A stretch of DNA of 9,495 nucleotides. Source: Candidatus Poseidoniaceae archaeon. GTDB taxonomy: Archaea > Thermoplasmatota > Poseidoniia > Poseidoniales > Poseidoniaceae. The stretch lies in assembly GCA_013329925.1 (NCBI GenBank), contig DUJK01000072.1, positions 1 through 9,495 of the forward strand, in the 5' to 3' direction. Made by a program: the position numbers and the translations under genes. Numbering within the stretch: position 1 is the stretch's first letter; each line of letters opens with the position of its first letter. The notes below the pieces were generated by a model that searched no databases, was not told the origin of the DNA, and saw only the letters and a program-made list of their open reading frames with translations. Positions 1 through 6,246 of the stretch are shown here, piece after piece.

Positions 1-174
1 CCGGTAATTTCTGAGCAAGAAAGAACTCGACTTGCGACAGAAGCAGGTAAATTAGGGGTAATGCAAGCAATCAATCAAACTGAGCAAGGTGCTAGCGGTT
101 GGTATGTTGACGTTAGTGGAGAAATCCAATACTGGAATGTTGGTGCTGATGGTTCTTGGAGCAGGGGCGTATAA
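1..174 (+). CDS. C-terminal end of a protein with a GWYxD...YW motif (5' truncated by the window)
   Basis: Frame 1 is open from the first base to a TAA at 172-174 and encodes 57 residues beginning PVISEQERTRLATEAGK. The last 25 residues read GWYVDVSGEIQYWNVGADG followed by SWSRGV, a pattern (G-W-Y-x-D-x-x-G-x-x-x-Y-W, then a later W) that resembles the short DUF2510-type motif; that comparison is from memory. The preceding stretch is charged and looks helical. The stop lies 2 bp from the convergent stop of the permease, which supports this as a true gene end. An in-frame ATG at 61 would leave only 37 residues, so I treat the gene as starting outside the window. Function unknown; the motif is usually found as a C-terminal or linker module of membrane-associated proteins. 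Confidence 0.72.
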   Translation, partial: PVISEQERTRLATEAGKLGVMQAINQTEQGASGWYVDVSGEIQYWNVGADGSWSRGV

Positions 175-176
175 TT

Positions 177-1598
177 TTATTCTGACTCGCTGTCTAAATT
201 TTTACGAGCATGTTGGTAGTTTTTCTCACCATATACCTTGTATGTTGAGAGTCCAAGTATCAATGCCGCAACTGCCCCAATTAATGCTTTAGTCCCCATT
301 AGATAAACTAGTATACCACCAGCTACGATTCCAAAAACTTGGATGAATGGGAATAGCGGTGACCTGAATGTTGGTTTGTACCAGTCATGCTTGGGGTTGT
401 CTTTTCTCAAAACAATAACACAGGCATTTAGTGCCACTATCACCATTATTTGAAAACCAGATGCTAACTTGGCAACATCTTTTACAGGTAATGTAAGGAT
501 ACAGACCCCCATCGCAACTCCTGTTATGATTATTGACCACTGTGGAGTGCCAAAGCGTTTGTTAGTTTCACTTAGTGAATCAGGAAGTAGACAATCTTTA
601 GCCATGGCAAATAAGAATCTTGAAGCAGCAAGTAAGCCTGATAATGCCCCTGAAATCATAGTTAAGAACGCTAATAGAGCCATCGCAATACCAATTTCAG
701 TTGATGCAACGGCATCAACGAAGGCAAATATTGGATCTTCTCTAGGCTCGCCATCAACGGTAAGCCACCATTCTCCATCAATGGCTCCCATCATAATAAA
801 TGTCACAACGACATAAAGCAGAGTGATTAGTAAGAGGGAAATTAACATGCCATAAGGTAAATTCTTCTCTGGATCTTTTATTTCTCCACCCAAAGCGCCG
901 GCTTTGTAAATTCCTGCATAGGCGACAAACACTAATGCAGCAGCCTCTGCAAGTAATATAGGGTCATTTTTCGAAACGTCAAATGCTCCATCAATAGGAC
1001 GAGAGAAATCAAAATTTGCATCAAATAATTGTATTACGCAGATAGCGAGGATCAGAATGGTAGTTAGGGCAAGGATTGGGGTTTGAAAGGCCTTGACTTT
1101 CTTAATGCCAAGTATGTTGAGTATGGTAATTAATGCTAATGCTGACATAATGATAAAGGTAGAATTTGTTTCAATATCAAAGTAATTAGTTACTGCGTAC
1201 ATGTATGCGGAAAATCCAATTAGCGCAAAGGCGGATTTTAGCAGGAAAGAAGCCCACAAACCTAACCCGCTAATAGTTCCAATTAATGGGCCAAATGAGC
1301 GTTCAAGGTAGATATATGCACCCCCATTTTCCGGCATAGCAGAGGCTAATTCCGATTTGGATAGTGTTCCTGGCAAGAATACCAGCCCTGCTAATAAGAA
1401 TGCCAACCAAATTCCAGGCCCCATAACTGCTGCGGCGAATGATGGTAGAACAAACAACCCAGAGCCAATACTCGCCGCTACAGTTACGATGATTAGCCCA
1501 ATAAGTGTTAATGAACGTTTGATGGTTGATTTTACTTCAGATACCACTCCTGAAATGTCACCTTTCAACAATTTCTCAGTTGCTGATTTTATCTGCAT
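177..1598 (-). CDS. APC-superfamily amino-acid/amine permease
   Basis: The 473-residue integral membrane protein has about 12 hydrophobic segments, normal for the amino acid-polyamine-organocation (APC) superfamily. The substrate-binding signature IGSGLFVLP lies at residues 44-52 in TM1, and the conserved APC loop sequence ELASAMPENGGAYIYLERSFG at about 83-103 follows TM2. The protein should sit in the cytoplasmic membrane and import an amino acid or amine by ion-coupled transport or exchange. Start chosen at ATG 1598: an AGGGG motif (1607-1611 on the minus strand) lies 8 nt upstream. It is the last gene after amnB and the amnA-amnD fusion but is separated from them by 129 bp that carry a strong palindrome and a TATA-like box, so it probably has its own promoter. 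Substrate is not readable from sequence; context suggests an aromatic amine or an aromatic amino acid-derived compound (inference). Confidence 0.88.
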   Translation of the reverse strand: MQIKSATEKLLKGDISGVVSEVKSTIKRSLTLIGLIIVTVAASIGSGLFVLPSFAAAVMGPGIWLAFLLAGLVFLPGTLSKSELASAMPENGGAYIYLERSFGPLIGTISGLGLWASFLLKSAFALIGFSAYMYAVTNYFDIETNSTFIIMSALALITILNILGIKKVKAFQTPILALTTILILAICVIQLFDANFDFSRPIDGAFDVSKNDPILLAEAAALVFVAYAGIYKAGALGGEIKDPEKNLPYGMLISLLLITLLYVVVTFIMMGAIDGEWWLTVDGEPREDPIFAFVDAVASTEIGIAMALLAFLTMISGALSGLLAASRFLFAMAKDCLLPDSLSETNKRFGTPQWSIIITGVAMGVCILTLPVKDVAKLASGFQIMVIVALNACVIVLRKDNPKHDWYKPTFRSPLFPFIQVFGIVAGGILVYLMGTKALIGAVAALILGLSTYKVYGEKNYQHARKNLDSESE

Positions 1599-1623
1599 TC
1601 AAATTTCCCCTGTATTGTGCATA

Positions 1624-1642
1624 ATTACCGTAATACGGTAAT
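1624..1642. promoter_or_regulatory. 19-bp perfect palindrome, candidate operator of the permease gene
   Basis: ATTACCGTA-A-TACGGTAAT is a perfect inverted repeat with 9-bp arms around one central base. It lies 25 bp upstream of the permease ATG, just before its ribosome binding site. Size and symmetry fit a dimeric helix-turn-helix regulator (for example an Lrp/AsnC-, GntR- or TetR-type protein); which one is not knowable here. No regulator gene is present in the window. Confidence 0.6.
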
Positions 1643-1691
1643 ACAAGTGCGGTTATGTACCGACAAACACCGAAGGTAGTTATTGATTACT

Positions 1692-1723
1692 AGATTAATC
1701 TGTGTATTTTATCCGAAATTCGG
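1692..1723 (-). promoter_or_regulatory. Putative permease promoter with flanking short palindromes
   Basis: On the minus strand GGATAAAATACA contains a TATA-like ATAAAATA (1705-1712). Two small palindromes flank it: AGATTAATCT (1692-1701, perfect 10 bp) and CCGAA-A-TTCGG (1713-1723). A start about 25 nt downstream would give a leader of roughly 80 nt that includes the 19-bp palindrome. This is a weak call made from base pattern only. Confidence 0.35.
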
Positions 1724-1727
1724 TAGT

Positions 1728-3128
1728 TTATACCTTAGCGATTACTTTCATTTCAACAGCGATTGGTGTTGGTAGTGCCCGAATTGCTAGTGTAGTTCTT
1801 GTTGGCCCAACCTTACCAAGAGTTTCAGCCCAAACCTCGTTATAGCCCTTGAAATCGCGGTCCATGTCAATCAAGAACGATGTAACATCTAAGACATTGT
1901 CAATGGATGAGCCGGCTTCTTCTAGAATACGAGAAATATTATCAATTACCGCATGAGTCTGGGCTTTAATATCATAGTCAAGGGATTTTCCTTCCCCATC
2001 ATGGATAGGACCACCCGGTATTGCATTAGTGCCCGGTTGTCTTGGGCCAACACCCGAGAGGTATAGCAAATCACCAACTCTTCTCGCATGTGGATATGCG
2101 CCAACTGGCTTAGGTGCGGCATCGGTATTCACTGAACCTTCGGCATTTGTTGGGTCCCAAAGTTCAGGTCCGCTATCACTAGCAGTTGGAGTCTTTTCTG
2201 CTTCAATTGAAACTATGTTATCTAATACGCCTCTTTCCCCAGAGAATACCTCTACCTCATCTTCGTCATATTCCTTGTCTCCTGCTCCCGAAGGTGTTGG
2301 ATTTAGGTGGACAACTGCGCACCCAGCACCATGAATTGCTTCGTATGCCAACACTTCTCCAGTCAGGTCATTGCGGTTTTCGTTCATTGCTGATAGCCAC
2401 CACATCGGCTTGAAATTGACTACTTTTTGTACGCGAATTTGTTGTTGAATTGTCCGGGATAATTGACCGACATCTTCCAGTCGCCCTTCCTTCAAGAATT
2501 CTAATATTTTCCTATTCCATTCATCATCCTTCAGCGAATGAATCCGGTCATCTTTCGCTTCAATGTGTTCGGTAAACATCCGATTGGAGAGTGACATTGC
2601 GGTTATCGCAACAGCCTTTCGACCGGTCTTTTTGACTAAATCTCGACAAGACTTAGCTAGTACAGTTGTCTCACTGCGGTCTGCATAAACATTTGAAGAT
2701 ACTATTACTGCAGGTATTTTATTATCTGGATTTAACAATGTTAAAGCAACTACAGAGCCAACATCGATGGGGAATCCACGGTAGTTAACGCACCTGCTTT
2801 GCAGTCCACGCGAATGGTTTTCAGTATTCCACATGGCAGCAAATTCAGCATCAATATTGAATGAATAGTTGATTGATCCTAAGTCATGAAAATCATGGTC
2901 AACCATTACCCATTCTGGATTTGGATCTGAAATTATTTGATGACCAATAATACTGGGCCAGGTTGTTGAATAAATAATCAATAAATCTGCCCCGCTATTG
3001 GTGATAATATCTGCTGCTTCGTCATATGCAGCACGAAGTTTAGCCCAACCTTCATTTTGCTGTGGTGCTAAAACAGTGTGCGGGTGAACTGGCACAACAA
3101 ATGATTCGACAATTTCACCTCCAGACAT
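1728..3128 (-). CDS. amnA/amnD: Fusion of 2-aminophenol 1,6-dioxygenase alpha-like subunit with RidA-type 2-aminomuconate deaminase
   Basis: A 466-residue two-domain protein. Residues 1-278 form a LigB-fold domain homologous to the neighbouring AmnB-like subunit (both begin M-x-x-GEIV), but the metal and acid-base residues of that subunit are replaced: His63 by Thr56, Glu252 by Val236 and His196 by Asn182. This matches the non-catalytic alpha subunit of 2-aminophenol 1,6-dioxygenase. Residues 279-337 are an acidic, low-complexity linker. Residues 338-466 are a full RidA/YjgF domain with PVGAYPHARRVGD at its start, GPTRTT (Arg444) and the C-terminal AVEMK (Glu459); the wording is very close to AmnD, which hydrolyses 2-aminomuconate to 4-oxalocrotonate and ammonia. 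Start set at ATG 3128, not the longer frame from 3161: AAGGGGG (3136-3142) lies 7 nt upstream and the resulting N-terminus matches its paralogue. The amnB stop is 2 bp away, so the two are coupled. I know of no described AmnA-AmnD fusion, but cannot search. Confidence 0.85.
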   Translation of the reverse strand: MSGGEIVESFVVPVHPHTVLAPQQNEGWAKLRAAYDEAADIITNSGADLLIIYSTTWPSIIGHQIISDPNPEWVMVDHDFHDLGSINYSFNIDAEFAAMWNTENHSRGLQSRCVNYRGFPIDVGSVVALTLLNPDNKIPAVIVSSNVYADRSETTVLAKSCRDLVKKTGRKAVAITAMSLSNRMFTEHIEAKDDRIHSLKDDEWNRKILEFLKEGRLEDVGQLSRTIQQQIRVQKVVNFKPMWWLSAMNENRNDLTGEVLAYEAIHGAGCAVVHLNPTPSGAGDKEYDEDEVEVFSGERGVLDNIVSIEAEKTPTASDSGPELWDPTNAEGSVNTDAAPKPVGAYPHARRVGDLLYLSGVGPRQPGTNAIPGGPIHDGEGKSLDYDIKAQTHAVIDNISRILEEAGSSIDNVLDVTSFLIDMDRDFKGYNEVWAETLGKVGPTRTTLAIRALPTPIAVEMKVIAKV

Positions 3129-3130
3129 TA

Positions 3131-4027
3131 TTATTCCCCCTTGTGTTGGTATACTGGCCATTCAACTATTGCATTTCCAGTGCCGATTATGGTGCCGTAT
3201 CCATGAAGAATCGCTGGATAATCAGGCACTTCAAGTGTCGATAATAGCCATGTGAAGGCGCCTCCATCGGTTTCAGCAATTGCTTGTTCAGTAAATTCTG
3301 GCATTTCATCGATGAGTCTTTGACATTGTCCAGATTTCATATAATCGATCATTCGCATGTCCCAAAGGTGCATTGCATGGCTAGTAATGTGTTCTTTGCT
3401 CATGTCTTCTGGAATTTTTGACTCAGTGGTAAAGTGTCGATGAGATAAGGAATTACTCGCCAAAACAACTACTTTTTTGCCACTCTCGAATATTGCTTCT
3501 CTAGTGACTCGACCAAGTTCCATCATCATTTCTTGCATAACTTCTACCGAATAATAAGCTCTTGAACGATTACTAGATATCACTACTAGTGGCTTATCCC
3601 ATTCTGGCCTAAACATGTGACCGGTGGTAATCGTCCCATAATCAACTCGGAAATCGGGATTTGTCATCATTTTCACCGCTAGACCAGCATCTTGTGCTTT
3701 GTCATGAATTTGCTTTGCTAATTCAACATCGACATTCATGTCATAATGATAACGAAACAAGTTGGGAAATATCGGGTCAACAGAAAGACTTTGGAAATTC
3801 TCTAGGCCAAGGAAATGGGTTCCAATATAGGTCTGCCAATGTGGCGACAGTACTACAATTGCATCATAGTCTACGTCTTTCAGCGATTCACGCAACCGTT
3901 CATAGCCCCATCTTAGTTGCTCCCAACCACCCTCTGCCACAGGCTCATTTTGCGATGGGTTTTCTGCATAGACAAGATGAGGAGGGTGGGGTGCTAAACA
4001 ACCGGCAACAATCTCTCCTTTCGCCAT
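3131..4027 (-). CDS. amnB: 2-aminophenol 1,6-dioxygenase, catalytic (beta, LigB-type) subunit
   Basis: A 298-residue class III (LigB-fold) extradiol ring-cleavage dioxygenase. It should use Fe(II) and O2 to open a 2-aminophenol ring to 2-aminomuconic 6-semialdehyde. Metal ligands are visible at His14 (APHPPH), His63 (SPHWQ) and Glu252 (AETDGG), with a catalytic His196 (SLSHRHF). As I recall the Comamonas enzyme uses His13, His62, Glu251 and His195, the same spacing with an offset of one. Length fits the family (about 300). Start chosen at ATG 4027 (MAKGEIV) over a TTG at 4042: it aligns with the partner's MSGGEIV, and an AAAATATA box centred about 28 nt upstream predicts a nearly leaderless mRNA. 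It is first in an operon with the amnA-amnD fusion. A substituted 2-aminophenol or catechol is possible as substrate; the deaminase and dehydrogenase genes argue for the amino form. Confidence 0.85.
   Translation of the reverse strand: MAKGEIVAGCLAPHPPHLVYAENPSQNEPVAEGGWEQLRWGYERLRESLKDVDYDAIVVLSPHWQTYIGTHFLGLENFQSLSVDPIFPNLFRYHYDMNVDVELAKQIHDKAQDAGLAVKMMTNPDFRVDYGTITTGHMFRPEWDKPLVVISSNRSRAYYSVEVMQEMMMELGRVTREAIFESGKKVVVLASNSLSHRHFTTESKIPEDMSKEHITSHAMHLWDMRMIDYMKSGQCQRLIDEMPEFTEQAIAETDGGAFTWLLSTLEVPDYPAILHGYGTIIGTGNAIVEWPVYQHKGE
3136..3142 (-). promoter_or_regulatory. Ribosome binding site that fixes the amnA-amnD start
   Basis: AAGGGGG on the minus strand lies 7 nt before ATG 3128, within the last codons of amnB. 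It excludes the in-frame start at 3161, which would add 11 residues overlapping amnB, and implies translational coupling of the two dioxygenase subunits. Confidence 0.75.
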
Positions 4028-4034
4028 AGACGAG

Positions 4035-4078
4035 CCTATCAATAGGTTGCCTATATTTTGTACGGATAGAATTCCTAT
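4035..4078. promoter_or_regulatory. Divergent intergenic region: amnB promoter with CCTAT/ATAGG repeats
   Basis: Minus-strand AAAATATA (4052-4059) is a good TATA-like box for amnB, centred about 28 nt from ATG 4027. Around it the pentamer CCTAT or its complement ATAGG occurs four times (4035-4039, 4042-4046 inverted, 4050-4054, 4074-4078). The first two form CCTAT-CA-ATAGG, an inverted repeat over the expected transcription start. The 4066-4078 stretch is an imperfect palindrome around GAATTC. This looks like a regulator-binding array; the protein is unknown. Confidence 0.5.
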
Positions 4079-4087
4079 GCCCTAAGA

Positions 4088-4093
4088 CTCAAA
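4088..4093 (+). promoter_or_regulatory. YTCAAA promoter-like box of the plus-strand membrane gene
   Basis: CTCAAA begins 29 nt before ATG 4117. The same hexamer type sits at the identical distance before panB and the LON-domain gene. It is positioned where an archaeal TATA-like element would place transcription at the start codon, and no Shine-Dalgarno motif precedes this ATG. Confidence 0.4.
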
Positions 4094-4116
4094 CACCAGC
4101 GCAGTTTGGCATATCC

Positions 4117-4617
4117 ATGGACGAGAAGGTGGGGGGCATTCCAGTCTACGCTAGTTCGTCTAATGACTCTCAGTTAGACCGTGTTGATGGTATTGATTTT
4201 CAAACCGGAATGCGCCATATCATCGCTCCAGCAGTGTTTGGGATGATTATAGGAATAATCTTCCAGGAATATATCACTCCTCAGTATAATTGGCCATCAC
4301 CGCCACAAGGTGCTATTTTGTCTTCAATAATCTTCTCACCACTGCTTTATTTCATCTTAGTAAGAGATAAAGCCTCTCGTTGGTTTGAATATACTCTAGG
4401 TTTAGCCACTCCTGGAACGATATTTTTCATTGTTTGGTTTTCTGGATGGGGTGCGGTATTTTGTGGCGGTTATGGTGCGCTGTTGCTGTGGGTTTGGATT
4501 TGCACATCTTGGGGCAGATATGATTTGCCACCATTTAGGTATGGGGTCTGGCATGCATTTGCAGTAGACATTGGAGCCTTTTCAGGAGCATTACTTGTCT
4601 ACAGTATTGGTCTATGA
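4117..4617 (+). CDS. Small polytopic membrane protein of unknown function
   Basis: The 166-residue protein has a hydrophilic N-terminus (1-32) with no signal peptide, then about four to five hydrophobic segments near residues 34-50, 66-82, 94-110, 112-130 and 146-165. Trp, Gly and aromatic residues are frequent (WFSGWGAVFCGGYGALLLWVW). I see no charged residues buried in the helices that would suggest a transporter or enzyme site, and I do not recognise the family. It is the only plus-strand gene in the interior of the window, divergent from amnB and convergent with panB, with which it overlaps by 6 bp (4612-4617). No ribosome binding site is seen; the box at 4088-4093 suggests a leaderless mRNA. 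Its role in the catabolic island, if any, is not visible. Confidence 0.75.
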   Translation: MDEKVGGIPVYASSSNDSQLDRVDGIDFQTGMRHIIAPAVFGMIIGIIFQEYITPQYNWPSPPQGAILSSIIFSPLLYFILVRDKASRWFEYTLGLATPGTIFFIVWFSGWGAVFCGGYGALLLWVWICTSWGRYDLPPFRYGVWHAFAVDIGAFSGALLVYSIGL

Positions 4618-5433
4618 TGTGTAGCTTTCTGATTCGTTAGGGAAATCCCCTTGACGAACATCATCACAATATTGCTTTATCGCACCGTCGATTTCATCAG
4701 CTAGATTCAAGTATCTGCGAAGGAATCTTGGCGAGAAATCCATGGTAATACCGAGTAAATCATGCAATACCAAGACTTGACCATCACAATCCGGCCCAGC
4801 TCCAATGCCGATAGTCGGAATCTCGATCGCTTCGCTAACTTTTTTGGCTAGTTCACGAGGTATTTTTTCAAGTACTACAGCGAAGCAACCGGCTGCTTCC
4901 AATATTTTAGCATCTTCGATTAATTTGTTGGCTTCTTCATCTTCTTTTGCCCTAACGCTGTAGGTGCCAAATTTGTAAATTGATTGCGGAGTTAGACCTA
5001 AGTGACCCATTACAGGGATACCTGCGGTTAGAATTCGCTTTATTGATTCAGTGATTTCTGCACCGCCTTCAAGTTTGACTGCATGCCCCTCTGCCTCTTT
5101 CATGATTCTAATTGCAGATTCAAGGGCAATTGCTGAATTACCTTGGTAGGTTCCAAATGGCATATCAACAACTATTAGTGCTCTATCTACGGCTCTTTTG
5201 ACACACTGAGCATGGTATATCATGTGGTCTAATGTCATGGGTACAGTAGTTACTTGACCTGCCATAACATTTGAAGCAGAATCACCCACTAGTATCACAT
5301 CGACTCCAGCATTATCAACTAATTTTGCCAGCGAGTAATCATATGCGGTCAGCATAGTGATTTTTTCATTAGCACGTTTCATTTCTTGAAGCGTGTGGGT
5401 TGTGACCTTCTTGGCTTTGCCGTGAACGGACAT
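4612..5433 (-). CDS. panB: 3-methyl-2-oxobutanoate hydroxymethyltransferase (ketopantoate hydroxymethyltransferase)
   Basis: PanB transfers the one-carbon unit of 5,10-methylenetetrahydrofolate (or tetrahydromethanopterin in archaea) to 2-oxoisovalerate, giving ketopantoate for coenzyme A synthesis in the cytoplasm. The 273-residue TIM barrel has normal length. Mg-binding residues are Asp51 (LVGDS), Asp90 (VVDMPFG) and Glu122 (VKLEGG); the catalytic Glu189 is in VLEKIP, and the glycine-rich GIGAGPDCDGQ is intact. The C-terminus (FSPRFLRRYLNL, then DFPNESE) reads strikingly like Bacteroidetes PanB, which suggests horizontal transfer if the host is archaeal. It has no Shine-Dalgarno motif; a TTCAAA box at 5457-5462 starts 29 nt before the ATG. 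It is a housekeeping gene within the catabolic island and is probably transcribed separately. Confidence 0.95.
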   Translation of the reverse strand: MSVHGKAKKVTTHTLQEMKRANEKITMLTAYDYSLAKLVDNAGVDVILVGDSASNVMAGQVTTVPMTLDHMIYHAQCVKRAVDRALIVVDMPFGTYQGNSAIALESAIRIMKEAEGHAVKLEGGAEITESIKRILTAGIPVMGHLGLTPQSIYKFGTYSVRAKEDEEANKLIEDAKILEAAGCFAVVLEKIPRELAKKVSEAIEIPTIGIGAGPDCDGQVLVLHDLLGITMDFSPRFLRRYLNLADEIDGAIKQYCDDVRQGDFPNESESYTS

Positions 5434-5456
5434 AGTTATTCCAGCAGCGCCATTGA

Positions 5457-5462
5457 TTTGAA
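5457..5462 (-). promoter_or_regulatory. YTCAAA promoter-like box of panB
   Basis: TTCAAA on the minus strand starts 29 nt upstream of ATG 5433, inside the 51-bp gap after the LON-domain gene. The spacing predicts a leaderless transcript. Confidence 0.45.
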
Positions 5463-5484
5463 ACTCTCGCTCGTCAAATCTGGT

Positions 5485-6210
5485 TCAAACGTCCATTTCA
5501 GCCAAAAATCGGGTTAATTGCAAAAAAACCTCTTTTGAGTCTGCACATGATAATAACTGATATTTGTATTCGGGGTCACTGATTGTTAATGCAGCAACGG
5601 CAAACATTGAGGTAGAGGAATCATCGATTACCATTTCAGTTCGATCTTCAATCCAATCATCAAGAGTTTCTTTGTCGATTTGTAGGATGCCGCCAATCTT
5701 ACTCAAGATCCCGTTTAGGGTATTTTTTAGTTCAGTCTGCTGGAATTTAGTCAGTTCATCCTCATCGGGAAGATAGGTTACATCAGCAGAGAGGTACAAT
5801 TTGGAATGTTCGCTACCCTCTGGAACTCGCTCAAGTATGGTTTCTAGGTCTGGTAATATTCCTGCCTCCGGTATCAAATCAATCATCGATTCATCTTCAA
5901 ACGGTGGTAGAATCGGGTCGTGCACTTTGCTGATTTGAAACCTTCTTCGTCCAACAAATTCAATGAAATGATTACTGCCCTTTGTTTCATGGGTAATTAT
6001 TTCTGCCTCACAGCCAAACATTCTAGGCCCACTCCAACCGTTGTGAATTGCCATTGGATCGGTCATTACCATGCCAAAAGGTCTGTCATCGAGTAGACAA
6101 TCATCAAGCATCTGTCGATATCTAGGCTCGAAAATTCTCAAACTTTGTATTTCTCCAGGCATTAACACCATTGGCAGAACAAACAATGGAAGATTGTCTA
6201 CCTCGGACAT
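5485..6210 (-). CDS. Stand-alone LON substrate-binding-domain protein
   Basis: The 241-residue soluble protein opens with LPLFVLPMVLMPGEIQSLRIFEPRY (residues 7-31), the hallmark of the Lon N-terminal/substrate-binding domain (PF02190), followed by GVVxxD-like GMVMTD, FGCEAEI and the GRRRFQI strand (about 98-104). A helical region fills residues 150-240. No AAA+ Walker motifs and no Ser-Lys protease dyad are present, so this is not a Lon protease. Such single-domain proteins occur in bacteria and archaea and are thought to bind peptides or other proteins; their exact task is unknown. The gene starts 36 bp after the dehydrogenase stop, has no ribosome binding site, and has a TTCAAA box 29 nt before its ATG, so it may be separately transcribed as well as read through. 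Confidence 0.85.
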   Translation of the reverse strand: MSEVDNLPLFVLPMVLMPGEIQSLRIFEPRYRQMLDDCLLDDRPFGMVMTDPMAIHNGWSGPRMFGCEAEIITHETKGSNHFIEFVGRRRFQISKVHDPILPPFEDESMIDLIPEAGILPDLETILERVPEGSEHSKLYLSADVTYLPDEDELTKFQQTELKNTLNGILSKIGGILQIDKETLDDWIEDRTEMVIDDSSTSMFAVAALTISDPEYKYQLLSCADSKEVFLQLTRFLAEMDV

Positions 6211-6233
6211 AGCCTAAAATGGGTGGCTCTGCT

Positions 6234-6239
6234 TTTGAA
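6234..6239 (-). promoter_or_regulatory. YTCAAA promoter-like box of the LON-domain gene
   Basis: TTCAAA on the minus strand starts 29 nt upstream of ATG 6210, in the 36-bp gap after the aldehyde dehydrogenase. Position and sequence match the panB box. Confidence 0.4.
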
Positions 6240-6246
6240 GATATGT

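Noticed and set aside
89..292. Plus-strand frame of 67 residues overlapping the permease 3' end
   Set aside because: It overlaps the frame-1 tail ending at 174 and the permease on the other strand, and has no recognisable protein character.
1713..1723. CCGAA-A-TTCGG as a terminator after the amnA-amnD fusion
   Set aside because: Arms of 5 bp around one base cannot form a stable RNA hairpin and no T-tract follows; a DNA-binding site is more plausible.
3129..3161. Longer start for the amnA-amnD fusion at 3161, adding 11 residues
   Set aside because: The extension overlaps amnB, has no ribosome binding site, and does not match the paralogue's N-terminus; ATG 3128 has AAGGGGG 7 nt upstream.
4028..4042. 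TTG start for amnB at 4042
   Set aside because: It lies too close to the TATA-like box (4052-4059), and ATG 4027 aligns with the partner subunit and with the family's ligand numbering.
5485..6210. Lon protease
   Set aside because: Only the N-terminal LON domain is present; no AAA+ ATPase or Ser-Lys protease part.
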